Below, one piece after another: positions 50,159 through 59,688 of a stretch of DNA of 64,000 nucleotides. Every line of letters starts with the position of its first letter. The stretch's first letter is position 1. Under the pieces are notes generated by a model. That model was given only the letters and a program-made list of their open reading frames with translations. It was not told where the DNA came from and ran no database searches. A program made the position numbers and the translations under genes. This stretch comes from Thermomonospora catenispora (GTDB lineage: Bacteria; Actinomycetota; Actinomycetes; Streptosporangiales; Streptosporangiaceae). Location: positions 1 to 64,000 of the forward strand of contig NZ_RRYT01000013.1 in assembly GCF_006363815.1 (NCBI RefSeq), given 5' to 3'.

Positions 50159-51841
50159 ATGACGATCACCGCCCCCCGCGAGGCCGCCGGCTTCGCCGAC
50201 CTCCAGCTGCGGCCCGAACTGCTCGCCGCGCTGTCCGGACTGGGGTACGAGGAGCCGACCCCCATCCAACGCGAGGCCATCCCGCACCTGCTGGACGGCC
50301 GTGACCTGCTCGGCCAGGCCGCCACCGGCACCGGCAAGACCGCCGCGTTCGCCCTGCCCGTCCTCGAGCGGCTGGAGAGGGCCGGCGAGGAGGGCGCCCG
50401 ACCGCGCGCGCTGGTGCTCGTCCCGACCCGCGAGCTGGCGATCCAGGTCTCGGAGGCGTTCCACCGCTACGGCCGCCGGATGGGCGCCCGGGTGCTGCCG
50501 GTGTACGGGGGCGCCCCGATCGGCCGTCAGCTCGCGGCGCTCAGGCGGGGCGTCGACGTGGTGGTCGCCACCCCCGGCCGGGCCCTGGACCTGATCGGCC
50601 GGGACGCGCTGCGGCTGGAGGAGCTGCGCACCGTCGTGCTCGACGAGGCCGACGAGATGCTCGACATGGGCTTCGCCGAGGACATCGAGGCGATCTTGGC
50701 CGAGACCCCCGCGGAGCGGCAGACCGTGCTGTTCTCGGCGACCGTCCCGCCGCGCATCGAGCAGATCGCCGGGCGGCATCTGCGGCATCCGGTCCGCATC
50801 GAGATCGAGCGGCCCGAACGCGAGGCCGGCGAGCCCCCGCTGGTCCGCCAGCGCGCCTATGTGGTCGACCGCGCCCACAAGCCCGCCGCCCTCGGCCGGC
50901 TGCTGGACGTGGAGGCCCCCGCCGCCGCGATCGTGTTCTGCCGCACCCGCGAGCAGGTCGACGAGCTGACCGAGATGCTCAACGGCCGCGGCCACCGGGC
51001 CGAGGCGCTGCACGGCGGGATGACCCAGGACCAGCGGGACCGGGTGATGGGCCGGCTGCGCGCCGGCACCGCCCAACTGCTGATCGCCACCGACGTGGCC
51101 GCCCGCGGCATCGACGTCGAACACCTCACCCACGTGATCAACTACCACGTGCCGTCCGACCCCGACTCGTTCGTGCACCGCATCGGCCGGGTCGGCCGCG
51201 CCGGGCGGCAGGGCGTGGCGCTCACCCTCGCCGAGCCCCGCGAGCACCGGATGCTCAGGACGATCGAGCGCGCCACCGGCCTGAGGATCACCGTGGAGAA
51301 GATCCCCACCGTCGCCGACCTGCGCGCCCGCCGGCTGGAGCTGCTCCGCGCCGCGCTGCGCGAGAGCCTGCTGAACGACGACCTGGACCCCTACCGGGCG
51401 GTGGTGGAGTCGCTGGCCGAGGAGTTCGACGTGATGGAGGTCGCGCTGGCCGCCGTCAAGCTCGCCCAGGAGGCCGACGGCGTCGCCGCGGACGAGGAGG
51501 AGATCCCCGAGGTCGTTCCGCGCCGGCCGCGCGAGGACCGCCCCGGCCGCCGCATCGCGCGGCGCGGCGGCCCGGACGCCGGTGTGACCCGGCTGTTCGT
51601 GGGACTGGGCCGGCGCCACGGCATCCGCCCCCAGGACCTGGTCGGCGCCATCGCCGGCGAGGCCGGGCTGCACGGCCGCGACATCGGTGCGATCGAGATC
51701 GCCGACCGGTTCTCCCTGGTGGAGGTGCCGGAGGCGACGGCGGCCAGGGTCATCGACGCGCTGCGGCGCACCACCCTCAAGGGACAGAAGGCCGTGGTCC
51801 GCCGGGAACGCTTCGACCGCGCCGACCGCAGGCCCCGCTGA
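50159..51841 (+). CDS. deaD: DEAD-box RNA helicase (DeaD/CsdA-like)
   Basis: 560 residues from ATG 50159 (GAGGAG upstream). Motifs: Q-motif LSGLGYEEPTPIQ, I AATGTGKT, Ia PTRELA, II DEAD (VLDEADEMLDMGF), III SAT, then HGGMTQDQRDRVM, ATDVAARGID and HRIGRVGRAG. The C-terminal region has a helical linker, a basic/acidic segment, and a DbpA-type RNA-binding domain (TRLFVGLGRRHGIRPQDLVG ... FSLVEVPEATAARVIDALR). It unwinds RNA in ribosome assembly and cold adaptation. It lies 110 nt after csp. Confidence 0.93.
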   Translation: MTITAPREAAGFADLQLRPELLAALSGLGYEEPTPIQREAIPHLLDGRDLLGQAATGTGKTAAFALPVLERLERAGEEGARPRALVLVPTRELAIQVSEAFHRYGRRMGARVLPVYGGAPIGRQLAALRRGVDVVVATPGRALDLIGRDALRLEELRTVVLDEADEMLDMGFAEDIEAILAETPAERQTVLFSATVPPRIEQIAGRHLRHPVRIEIERPEREAGEPPLVRQRAYVVDRAHKPAALGRLLDVEAPAAAIVFCRTREQVDELTEMLNGRGHRAEALHGGMTQDQRDRVMGRLRAGTAQLLIATDVAARGIDVEHLTHVINYHVPSDPDSFVHRIGRVGRAGRQGVALTLAEPREHRMLRTIERATGLRITVEKIPTVADLRARRLELLRAALRESLLNDDLDPYRAVVESLAEEFDVMEVALAAVKLAQEADGVAADEEEIPEVVPRRPREDRPGRRIARRGGPDAGVTRLFVGLGRRHGIRPQDLVGAIAGEAGLHGRDIGAIEIADRFSLVEVPEATAARVIDALRRTTLKGQKAVVRRERFDRADRRPR

Positions 51842-52030
51842 CCGGCGCCCCGCCGCCCCCGGTCCTCCCGGGAGCGGCCGGGCGGGTCGTCCGCCGGGAT
51901 GGGCGTGATGGGCGGGACGAGGAGATGTGCGCCGGGCGCCCCGCCGATGCGGGCGGGCGTCGCGTCGACGAGAGCGCGTCCGTCGGGGCGCGCCGGGCGC
52001 CCCGACGGCACGGACGGCGTCTTCCGCCCG

Positions 52031-53185
52031 TCAGCCCCGGTAGGCGGAGATCCCGGTGATCGCCTGACCCAGCACCAGGGTGTGGATCTCCTGAGTGCCC
52101 TCGTAGGTCAGCACCGACTCCAGGTTGTTCATGTGCCGGATCACCGGGTACTCCAGCGTGATCCCGTTGGCGCCCAGCACGGTGCGGGCCTGCCGCGCCA
52201 CGTCCAGCGCCGCCCGCACGTTCGCCAGCTTGCCGAAGGAGATCTGCTGCGGGGTGACCTTCCCGGCGTCCTTGAGCCGGCCGATGTGCAGGGCGGTCAG
52301 CCCGGCCTGCCCCAGCGCCACCTCCATCCACGCCAGCTTCTCCTGGGTGAGCTGGAACGCCCCGATGGGACGGCCGAACTGCTCGCGCGTCGTGGCATAG
52401 TCCACGGCCGCCTCATAGCAGGCCCGGCCCGCTCCGACCGCGCCCCACAGGATCCCGTACCGCGCCTCCGACAGACAGCTCAGCGGACCCCGCAGCCCGG
52501 TCACGCCGGGAAGCACCGCGTCCGCCGGCAGCCGCACGTCCTCCAGCACCAGCTCGGCGGTCACCGACGCGCGCAGCGACAGCTTGCGGTGGATCTCGGA
52601 GGCGGAGAACCCGGGCGTCCCGGCGGGCACCAGGAAGCCCCGGATGCCCTCCTCGGTCTGCGCCCACACCACCGCGACGTCGGCGACGGAACCGTTGGTG
52701 ATCCACATCTTGGTCCCGTTCAGCACCCAGTCCGAGCCGTCGCGGCGGGCGTGGGTGCGCATGGAGCCGGGGTCGGAGCCGTGGTCCGGCTCGGTCAGCC
52801 CGAAGCAGCCCAGCGCCTCGCCGGCCGCCATCCGCGGCAGCCACTGCCGCTTCTGCTCCTCGGAGCCGAACTTGTGGATCGCCGCCATCGCCAACGAGCC
52901 CTGCACGGACACGAAGCTGCGCAGACCCGAGTCGCCCGCCTCCAGCTCCCGGCACGCCACCCCGTAGGCCACCGCGCTCATCCCCGCGCAGCCGTACCCC
53001 TGCAGATGCATGCCCAGCAGCCCCAGCTTGCCCAGCTCGGGGGCCAGTTCGCGGGCCGGGAACGTGCCCTGCTCGAACCACTCGCCGACATGCGGGAGGA
53101 CCTTCTCGGCGACGACGGCGCGAACCGTGTCGCGGATCATCCGCTCTTCCTCGGTGAGCTGGTCGTCGATGCGCAGCACGTCCAT
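52031..53185 (-). CDS. gcdH: Glutaryl-CoA dehydrogenase-like acyl-CoA dehydrogenase
   Basis: 384 residues from ATG 53185. GCDH-type features: R89-S-F-V-S-V-Q-G-S-L, with the Arg that binds the glutaryl carboxylate, CFGLTEPDHGSDPGSMRTHA, and the catalytic Glu in TYEGTQEIHTLVLG near the C-terminus. The enzyme oxidatively decarboxylates glutaryl-CoA to crotonyl-CoA in lysine and tryptophan catabolism. The neighbours do not add to the pathway, so other dicarboxyl-CoA substrates remain possible. Confidence 0.85.
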   Translation of the reverse strand: MDVLRIDDQLTEEERMIRDTVRAVVAEKVLPHVGEWFEQGTFPARELAPELGKLGLLGMHLQGYGCAGMSAVAYGVACRELEAGDSGLRSFVSVQGSLAMAAIHKFGSEEQKRQWLPRMAAGEALGCFGLTEPDHGSDPGSMRTHARRDGSDWVLNGTKMWITNGSVADVAVVWAQTEEGIRGFLVPAGTPGFSASEIHRKLSLRASVTAELVLEDVRLPADAVLPGVTGLRGPLSCLSEARYGILWGAVGAGRACYEAAVDYATTREQFGRPIGAFQLTQEKLAWMEVALGQAGLTALHIGRLKDAGKVTPQQISFGKLANVRAALDVARQARTVLGANGITLEYPVIRHMNNLESVLTYEGTQEIHTLVLGQAITGISAYRG

Positions 53186-53337
53186 GCGAAGCCCCGTTTC
53201 GTCCCGGATGACGGATGTGCCCGCCAGGGTACTCCTCGCCGTTCGCCCGACACCGGGTGACCTGGGGGCGGATATCAGGGACGGATCGGGGACGGTCCCT
53301 GATGTGCGAGGCGGCCCGGACGGGGCACGATCGAGAC

Positions 53338-53676
53338 ATGGAACACGACCTGAACAAGCCGCAGTCCACGACCTCGACCTCCCGTAAGCTGCGCCGATCC
53401 ACGCAGGGCCGGCTCATCGCCGGCGTGTGCTCGGGCGTCGGCGAGTACGCCGGCGTGGACCCCACCGTCATCCGGCTGCTGCTGGGGGTGTTCACCCTCT
53501 TCGGAGGCTCCGGCGTGATCCTGTACGTGCTGGGCTGGCTGCTGATCCCCGAGGCCGGCAGCGACGTGTCCCTCGCGCAGGAGCTGATCGACAAGAACAA
53601 GGACAACCCCAAGGTCCAGGAGATGGTGAACAAGACCAAGGAGGCGTTCACCAAGTCCGGCACCGGGCGCTCCTAG
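53338..53676 (+). CDS. PspC-domain membrane protein
   Basis: 112 residues from ATG 53338. The PspC domain spans ~18-75: KLRRSTQGRLIAGVCSGVGE, YAGVDPTVIRLLLGVFTLFG and VILYVLGWLLIPEAG. It has a membrane hairpin and a Lys/Glu-rich cytoplasmic tail (IDKNKDNPKVQEMVNKTKEA). PspC proteins sense envelope stress; here no psp partners are adjacent. Confidence 0.88.
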   Translation: MEHDLNKPQSTTSTSRKLRRSTQGRLIAGVCSGVGEYAGVDPTVIRLLLGVFTLFGGSGVILYVLGWLLIPEAGSDVSLAQELIDKNKDNPKVQEMVNKTKEAFTKSGTGRS

Positions 53677-53724
53677 CCGGGCCTGCTCCGGCCGGTCTCC
53701 GGTCGGCCTCCCGGCGGGACGCTC

Positions 53725-55152
53725 CTAGTCGTCCTCGGAGGCGGCGACCACGTCGTCGTTCAGGCGCCCCGGGCGCCGGCGCGGCTTCTCGGTGCAGCGG
53801 GCGCCCTCGGTGAGGGCCTTGGACGCCGTGCCCTTGTCGCCGCGGCCGGCCGGGCGTTCGGGACGGCGGTCCCGTTCGGTCTCCGCCGTCTCGTCGACCA
53901 CGGCGGTGATCATCTCGCCGCGCACCGGCGCCCACATCAGGGTCAGCAGGGTCGCCGCCGACAGCCCCGCCACCCCGGCCAGCGCCACCACGGTCTGCGG
54001 CCCGAGCGCCTCGGCGGCGAGGCCGGCGATTAAGATCCCCAGGCCCTGGCCCGCCAGGATCCCCGACTGCGCCAGCCCGAACGCCTGCCCGCGACCCGAG
54101 GGCGGCACGGCGGCGACGAACGCGGCGTTGGCGGCGAGCTGGTAGGCGCTGCCCGCCCCCGACAGCCCCCACAGCAGCAGCACCACCCACAGCGGGGGCT
54201 GCATGCCCGACCCGATCAGCGGGGCGCACGCCAGCATCGACATCCAGCCCATCGCCCGGATCCGATCCGAGGGGCGGACGAACCGGCTGAACACGAACAT
54301 CCCGATGACCATCCCGGTGGGCATGGCCGACATCAGCAGCCCCACCGTGACCGCCGTGCTGCCCGGATAGGTCGCCGCATACGGGGCCGCCAGCCCTTCG
54401 GGGATCACATAGAACGCGCACAGCCAGGCGAACAGCACCAGGGACCGCAGCGTCGGGTCCCCGAACACCAGCCGGGCCCCGTCCCGGGTGTTGCGCCACA
54501 GCGCCAGCGGCTCCTGCTCCCCGTGGCGCGGGGCCGGGCGCGGCTTCAGCCCCACCATCAGGATGATCGCCGACACCGCGAACGTCAGCGCGTCCAGGGC
54601 CAGCGCCTCGTGCGTCCCCACCGCCGCCACCAGCGCCCCGCCGCTCAGGAACCCCAGCATCTGGGTGCCCTGGTGGGTGATGTTGTTGATCGCCATCCCG
54701 GCCACGTAGCGGTCGCCGGCCAGCACGTCGGGCAGCAGCGCCGCCCGCGCCGCGGTGAACGGCGCCCCCAGCAGCACGGTCGCGAACACCAGCGCGCACA
54801 GCACGGGGAACGGCAGCCCCTGCAGCGTCATCAGGGCGACCAGGCACGCCCGCAGCACGTCGCAGACCACCATCACGCTGCGCCGGGGGAACATGTCGGC
54901 CAGCCCGGACAGGATCGGGCCGCCCACGATCGGCGGCAGATAGGTCAGCGCATAGGTGACGGCGGTGAGCAGGGGGGAGCCGGTGCGGTGGAACACCAGG
55001 ACGGCCAGCGCCACTTGGGCGAGCTGGTCGCCGACGTACGACAGGGCTTGGGCCAGCCACAGCGCACGGAACTCGCCGATGGCGAAGACCTCACGATAGG
55101 TCGCCTGGCGTTCGCGCGGGCGTCGGTGCCTGCCGCTCTGCCTTTCCGCCAA
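53725..55152 (-). CDS. MFS transporter
   Basis: 475 residues from TTG 55152, with GGAG 5 nt upstream. Twelve membrane spans. After span 2, a motif-A-like loop (GGPILSGLADMFPRRSVMVV). Starts with a basic lead (GRHRRPRERQATYREVFA) and ends in a charged ~70-residue tail. It resembles the MFS_3 / enterobactin-exporter-like group (ATLLTLMWAPVRGEM). Substrate unknown; export of a small molecule is most likely. Confidence 0.88.
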   Translation of the reverse strand: MAERQSGRHRRPRERQATYREVFAIGEFRALWLAQALSYVGDQLAQVALAVLVFHRTGSPLLTAVTYALTYLPPIVGGPILSGLADMFPRRSVMVVCDVLRACLVALMTLQGLPFPVLCALVFATVLLGAPFTAARAALLPDVLAGDRYVAGMAINNITHQGTQMLGFLSGGALVAAVGTHEALALDALTFAVSAIILMVGLKPRPAPRHGEQEPLALWRNTRDGARLVFGDPTLRSLVLFAWLCAFYVIPEGLAAPYAATYPGSTAVTVGLLMSAMPTGMVIGMFVFSRFVRPSDRIRAMGWMSMLACAPLIGSGMQPPLWVVLLLWGLSGAGSAYQLAANAAFVAAVPPSGRGQAFGLAQSGILAGQGLGILIAGLAAEALGPQTVVALAGVAGLSAATLLTLMWAPVRGEMITAVVDETAETERDRRPERPAGRGDKGTASKALTEGARCTEKPRRRPGRLNDDVVAASEDD

Positions 55153-55288
55153 GACATCTCCAGTCCGTGTGCGCCCGGGTGCCGAGCGTGATCCCCCCTA
55201 TTAACTCACGCTCCGTCGCATGGATGTGACCTTCTGTGCTCAATTGGTGGAACGGGTTGCGGCGGGGCGGGAGAAGGGGGTGCTGCGG

Positions 55289-55630
55289 TCAGTAGCCGTG
55301 CCGGTGCAGCCACTCGTCGGAGATGCCGAAGTGGTGGGCTATCTCGTGGACGACAGTGATACGTACCTCTTCGATGACATCGTCGATGGAGTCACAGATG
55401 GCCAGAATCTCCTTACGGTAGATCGAGATGTGGTCGGGCAGGACGCCTGCGTACCAATCGCCGCGCTCGGTGAGCGGTACACCGTGGTAGAGGCCGAGCA
55501 GGCCGGGCTCGGGGGCGTCGTCCTCCACCAGGATGACGACGTTGTCCATCAGCTCGGTCAGCTCGGGCGGAACGGTGTCGAGGGCCTCAGAGACGAGCTC
55601 CTCGAACTCCTCGCGCGACAGCTCGATCAC
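55289..55630 (-). CDS. Zincin-like metallopeptidase family protein
   Basis: 113 residues from GTG 55630. The C-terminus carries HExxH in VRITVVHEIAHHFGISDEWL, followed by the third-ligand region near GISD. The N-terminus (IELSREEFEELVSEALDTVP) is typical of the small zinicin family (possibly DUF1025-like). No signal peptide. The start is 34 nt from that of the divergent membrane phosphoesterase. Function unknown; minimal cytoplasmic protease. Confidence 0.85.
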   Translation of the reverse strand: MIELSREEFEELVSEALDTVPPELTELMDNVVILVEDDAPEPGLLGLYHGVPLTERGDWYAGVLPDHISIYRKEILAICDSIDDVIEEVRITVVHEIAHHFGISDEWLHRHGY

Positions 55631-55664
55631 GGCACCATTGTCGAGGACGAGGAGAGGAGGCGAC

Positions 55665-57365
55665 GTGGTGCTCGGGCGCTTCCGTCGACGCCGATCCTCC
55701 CCACCCCCCGCCGATCCGGCGGCAGGGCCCTCGCCCGCTTCCCCCGGGTCTTCCTCCGCTGTGCTCTCCGCCTGGGGCGAGCGGCTCCGGACGCTGCACG
55801 CCCGCACCGCACGGCTGCGGCGGCGCCGCGCCGTCCGCGTCGGGACGATCGTCGTGGTGGGACTCGCCGGCGGCATGATCGGCATGCTGCTCGGCGGCCG
55901 GGTGGAGACCCCCGTCGGGCCCGCCGACGTGTCGCTGTCCATCCGCCCGTCCTGGAACGGCGGCACCACCGTCCAGATCCCGCCGCTGGGCTCGCTCCAG
56001 TTCGACAGCCACTGGGGCCCGGTCCGGCTCAACGCCCAGATCGCCGAACTGCACGCCGAACCCGCCCGCAGGCTCATCGAGCAGGACGACGCGCTGGACC
56101 GGCTCGCCGACACCGTCGACGATCAGGTCCGCCACGGCGTCATCGTGCTGATCGTCCGCGCCGCCCTGTTCGCGACGGTCTTCGCCTTCCTGGCCGGGCT
56201 GCTGGTGTTCCGCTCCTGGCGCGGCGCACTGCTGTCCATGGGCGCCGGCGCGGGCGGGCTGGTCGCCACCTGCCTGCTGGCGTATGCGACGTTCAACCCC
56301 CAGTCCGTGGGCGAGCCCCGCTACACCGGCCTGCTCGCCAACGCCCCTCAGGTCGTCGGCGACGTGGAGAACATCGTCGAGCGCTTCTCCCACTACCGGG
56401 CCCAGCTCGCCCGCCTGGTCGGCAACGTCACCCGCCTGTACGCCGCCACCTCCACGCTGCCCGTCTACGAGCCCGACCCCTCCACGCTGCGCGTCGTCCA
56501 CGTCTCCGACATCCATCTGAACCCGGCCGCCTGGGACGTCATCCGCTCCGTCAGCACCCAGTTCCAGGCCGACCTGATCATCGACAGCGGGGACCTGACC
56601 GACCACGGCAGCGGCCCCGAGGACCGGTTCGTCAAGAGCATCGGGGACCTGAAGATCCCGTACGTGTTCGTCCGCGGCAACCACGACTCCAAGGCCACCC
56701 AGCAGGCCGTCGCCGAACAGAAGAACGCCGTCGTCCTGGACGGGCGGACCGCGGAGGTCGCGGGTCTGCGCATCCACGGGGTGGGCGACCCCCGCTTCAC
56801 CCCCGACAAGACCACCCGCGACGACGAGGTCACCGCCGCCCAGCTGAGGAACCTGGGGGCCCGGCAGGGCGCCGACCTGCACAACGCGGGCCCCGCCCCC
56901 GACGTGGTGGTCGTGCACGATCCCGACCAGGCCGAGGGGTTCAGCGGCAGGACCCCCCTCATCCTGTCCGGCCACACCCACCGGCGCGGCACCGAGCTCC
57001 TGCCCACCGGCACCCGCCTGTTCGTGCAGGGCTCCACCGGCGGCGCCGGCCTGCGCGGGCTGGAGAACGAGGAGCCCACCCCCATCGAGCTCTCGGTCCT
57101 GTACTTCAACCGCACCACCAGGCGCCTCCAGGGCTGGGACGACCTCCGCCTCGGCGGTCTCGGCCTCACCTCCGCCCTCATCGAGCGTCACCTGGAGCCC
57201 GAGCCCGACCGGACGATCACCGGGCCGGCCCCCACCGTCGTCCCGACCCCCACGCCCTCCCAGTGGCCGTCCCTGGACCCCACCCGGTGGCCCACGCGCC
57301 CGCCCACGCTCGCCCCGAGCCGCGACACCCCGTCGGCGACCGCGAGCCCGACCGGCCGTCCCTGA
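55665..57365 (+). CDS. Membrane-anchored metallophosphoesterase
   Basis: 566 residues from GTG 55665 (AGGAGG 4 nt upstream; the next GTG at 55668 is equally possible). One N-terminal span (GTIVVVGLAGGMIGMLLGG), a ~100-residue external region, then two more spans (IVLIVRAALFATVFAFLAGL and AGAGGLVATCLLAYA). The calcineurin-like domain follows: VVHVSDIHLNP, IIDSGDLTDHG, VRGNHDSK, VVHDPDQ and LSGHTHRRG. The Pro/Thr-rich tail looks wall-spanning. Substrate unknown. Confidence 0.88.
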   Translation: MVLGRFRRRRSSPPPADPAAGPSPASPGSSSAVLSAWGERLRTLHARTARLRRRRAVRVGTIVVVGLAGGMIGMLLGGRVETPVGPADVSLSIRPSWNGGTTVQIPPLGSLQFDSHWGPVRLNAQIAELHAEPARRLIEQDDALDRLADTVDDQVRHGVIVLIVRAALFATVFAFLAGLLVFRSWRGALLSMGAGAGGLVATCLLAYATFNPQSVGEPRYTGLLANAPQVVGDVENIVERFSHYRAQLARLVGNVTRLYAATSTLPVYEPDPSTLRVVHVSDIHLNPAAWDVIRSVSTQFQADLIIDSGDLTDHGSGPEDRFVKSIGDLKIPYVFVRGNHDSKATQQAVAEQKNAVVLDGRTAEVAGLRIHGVGDPRFTPDKTTRDDEVTAAQLRNLGARQGADLHNAGPAPDVVVVHDPDQAEGFSGRTPLILSGHTHRRGTELLPTGTRLFVQGSTGGAGLRGLENEEPTPIELSVLYFNRTTRRLQGWDDLRLGGLGLTSALIERHLEPEPDRTITGPAPTVVPTPTPSQWPSLDPTRWPTRPPTLAPSRDTPSATASPTGRP

Positions 57366-57371
57366 CGGGAC

Positions 57372-57396
57372 CGGGACGCCCCGAATAGGCGTCCCG
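57372..57396 (+). terminator. Terminator hairpin
   Basis: CGGGACGCC (57372-57380) pairs with GGCGTCCCG (57388-57396), loop 7 nt, directly after the phosphoesterase stop and 40 nt before tRNA-Glu. Confidence 0.6.
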
Positions 57397-57435
57397 CTCT
57401 CATTTCCCCTATGCTGACGGCAGGCAACGCCGGCG

Positions 57436-57508
57436 GCCCCCATCGTCTAGCGGCCTAGGACGCCGCCCTTTCAAGGCGGTAGCACGGGTTCGAATCCCGT
57501 TGGGGGCA
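57436..57508 (+). tRNA. tRNA-Glu (TTC)
   Basis: Cloverleaf with acceptor GCCCCCA/TGGGGGC, anticodon stem CCGCC/GGCGG, loop CTTTCAA (anticodon TTC), T-arm ACGGGTTCGAATCCCGT, discriminator A; CCA not encoded. Confidence 0.95.
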
Positions 57509-57877
57509 CACGTTCCTCCACCTGCGCGATCACACCCCTCCCGCCTCGGAGCACGCATGCGCTCCGCACGGCTCGATGCGGGGCCGGGCCCCGCGGCGCC
57601 GGTGGGCCGAGGGACCGGCGCGGCGTCGGCCATGGGCGGGGAGCGGGCCGCACCGGATGCGCCCGCCTCGAATCCACCGGATCCTTCTTGCCCGATAATC
57701 GGGAGCCCGATATGCTTGGCCGTTTTCAGAATGCCTTCTTCGTTGCATTCGTCCGGCCGGATCCGCCGCGTCCCGGATCGGGGGCGCCGCAGTGTCCCGC
57801 ACTGCCCGGGAGATCTGTCTTTGCGGATGGATATGTATCGCGTTGATCTTTGCCCGGATCCGCTATAGGTTGCTTTC
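57509..57877. other. Intergenic region, 369 nt
   Basis: No gene is seen. CCCGAT-A-ATCGGG (57691-57703) is a perfect short palindrome. TATAGG (57864-57869) lies 8 nt before GTG 57878 and is a good -10 for a leaderless transcript of the NYN gene. Confidence 0.45.
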
Positions 57878-59275
57878 GTGGAGTATGCTCGATCTGCGCT
57901 TTATCTGGACTTCGATAATGTATTCACCGGGCTTTTCGGATTGAACCCCGAGGTGGCGATCCAGTTCGCGAGCAGCCCTGAGACTTGGCTGCGCCGCCTG
58001 TCGACGACGCTGACGGTGGACGCCCCACGGCGCTGGCTGATCCTGCGCTGCTATCTCAACCCGGCCGGCTGGGTGAATCATTACAACCCCGCCGGTGAGC
58101 CGTCCCGTCTGCAGTTCTTCCGATTCCGGTCGGCGTTCATCCGGGCCGGTTTCGAGGTGGTCGACTGCCCTCCCTACAATTCCACGAAGAACGGCGCCGA
58201 CATCAGGATCGTCGTCGACGCCATCGACGCGCTGTCGGCGGACACCAGATACGACGAGTTCGTCATCGCCTCCGGCGATTCCGATATGACGCCGCTGCTG
58301 CAGCGGCTGCGCCGGGCCGACCGGCGGACCATGATCGTGTCGGCGGTGGATTCGGCCGAGGCGTTCACCTCGATCGCCGATCGCGTGCTCGGCAGCCGGC
58401 GGCTGCTGGCGCTGGTGCAGGGCGGGCCGGTCGATTGCGCCGAGGACTTCGCCGAGGGCTCCGATGGGAACTTCGCCGGGAACCTCGCCGGCGAGGGGGA
58501 CGGCGTCGCGGCGGCCGAGTCCGGCGGGGCCGACGGGGAGATCGACGGCAAGGTCGATGGGAAGGCCGACGGGGAGATCGACGGCAAGGCCGGCGGCGAG
58601 GTCGTGCCCGCCGCCGTCGTGCCGGCCGATCAGACCGTGGCGTACGAGGCCTTCCGGTCGGCGGTCGTCGCCAGGTACAACGACGCGTCCGCTCCGCTGA
58701 ACATGGCCGCCCTCGCCGACCAGCTGCGCAGTGAGCTGGGCGAGGTGGTCGGCGAGACCAACTGGTTCGGCTTCGGCGGCTTCGCCCGGGCGGTGAGGAG
58801 CCTGAAACTGCCCAACCTGCGGATGTCACAGCATGAGATATGGGATGAGAGCCGCCACTCTCCCCCCGAGGGCTCGGCCGCCGTGGCGCCGCGGGTCTCC
58901 CTGCCGGAGCCCGTCGAGCGTCTGGTCGAGCTGATCAATCTGCCTCGGCTGCCCCAGGAGTGGTGGCCGCCGATCTATCAGGCGCTGTCCGTGTACGCCC
59001 ACACTCACCATTTCAATCTGGCCCAGTGCACGAACTGGTCGCGGGACTGGCTCCGGGAGAAGGGGTTCGCCGTCGACCGCGCCACCGTCATGTTCGTCGT
59101 GCGCGGCATTTCGCGCGGCTGCCCGCTGAACCGCGAGCCGCCGCCGACCGCGGCGGAGATCGGTGCGGCGTTCGTGGACAACGTGCTCGGCCGCGCCTAC
59201 GGAGACGCCTACGGGGAGACGTTCACCGAGGACGAGGTCGCGACGATCCGCACCTGGCTGGGGGTGTACTCCTAG
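57878..59275 (+). CDS. NYN-domain RNase-like protein with OST-HTH/LOTUS-type domain
   Basis: 465 residues from GTG 57878; no SD, and a TATAGG box 8 nt upstream suggests a leaderless mRNA. N-terminal NYN/PIN-like domain (~1-170) with acidic residues for metal: LYLDFDNVF, NGADIRIVVDAIDAL and IASGDSDMTPLLQRLR. A linker (~185-245) is Asp/Gly/Lys repeats. An OST-HTH/LOTUS-like domain (~250-315: YEAFRSAVVARYNDASAPLN ... NWFGFGGFARAVRSLKLPNL) follows, then a second helical domain. NYN proteins are ribonucleases; LOTUS domains bind RNA or partner proteins. Target unknown. Confidence 0.85.
   Translation: MEYARSALYLDFDNVFTGLFGLNPEVAIQFASSPETWLRRLSTTLTVDAPRRWLILRCYLNPAGWVNHYNPAGEPSRLQFFRFRSAFIRAGFEVVDCPPYNSTKNGADIRIVVDAIDALSADTRYDEFVIASGDSDMTPLLQRLRRADRRTMIVSAVDSAEAFTSIADRVLGSRRLLALVQGGPVDCAEDFAEGSDGNFAGNLAGEGDGVAAAESGGADGEIDGKVDGKADGEIDGKAGGEVVPAAVVPADQTVAYEAFRSAVVARYNDASAPLNMAALADQLRSELGEVVGETNWFGFGGFARAVRSLKLPNLRMSQHEIWDESRHSPPEGSAAVAPRVSLPEPVERLVELINLPRLPQEWWPPIYQALSVYAHTHHFNLAQCTNWSRDWLREKGFAVDRATVMFVVRGISRGCPLNREPPPTAAEIGAAFVDNVLGRAYGDAYGETFTEDEVATIRTWLGVYS
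58529..58589 (+). repeat. In-frame direct repeat in the NYN protein linker
   Basis: A 25-bp block at 58529-58553 recurs identically at 58565-58589 (period 36 bp), encoding ADGEIDGK in both copies with a related DGK between. It is a candidate for length variation between strains. Confidence 0.8.
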
Positions 59276-59688
59276 CGGGCCCGGCGGACGCGTCGTGCGC
59301 GGCGGAGCGCCGGCGCCGGGGAGGACGATGCGGCCGTGGACCCCTCGCCGCTCCGGGGAAATCCCCTGCGATCGACTGACCGGAACCGGTCAGAGCCGGT
59401 TCCGGAACGTCCCCGACAGACGGACCGATGGGGACGAAACCCATGGTGGGCGTGCTCCCCGGAGCGGAGACGGTGATCGTCTCCGGACCTCCCGGCCGGT
59501 TGCGCGCAGGGTGCAATTCGCCGTTTCGACATGTCCGTGCGAGCGTGGAACCGTCACCGGCGCAATGCCCGTGATAGGTTCCGGGCCCGGCGTGGAAGCG
59601 ACCGGCACCTGCCGGGCGACGCCATGGTGACGGTGATCGCTCGGCGGGATGCCCCGGGCCGAGCGTGACCGACGACAAAGGAGTGATC
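59276..59688. other. Intergenic region, 413 nt
   Basis: No gene is recognised. It contains a hairpin at 59380-59405, listed separately, and ends in AAAGGAG, the SD of the next gene. Confidence 0.4.
59380..59405 (+). terminator. Hairpin terminator after the NYN gene
   Basis: CCGGAACCGG (59380-59389) pairs with CCGGTTCCGG (59396-59405), loop 6 nt, about 105 nt past the stop codon. Confidence 0.5.
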
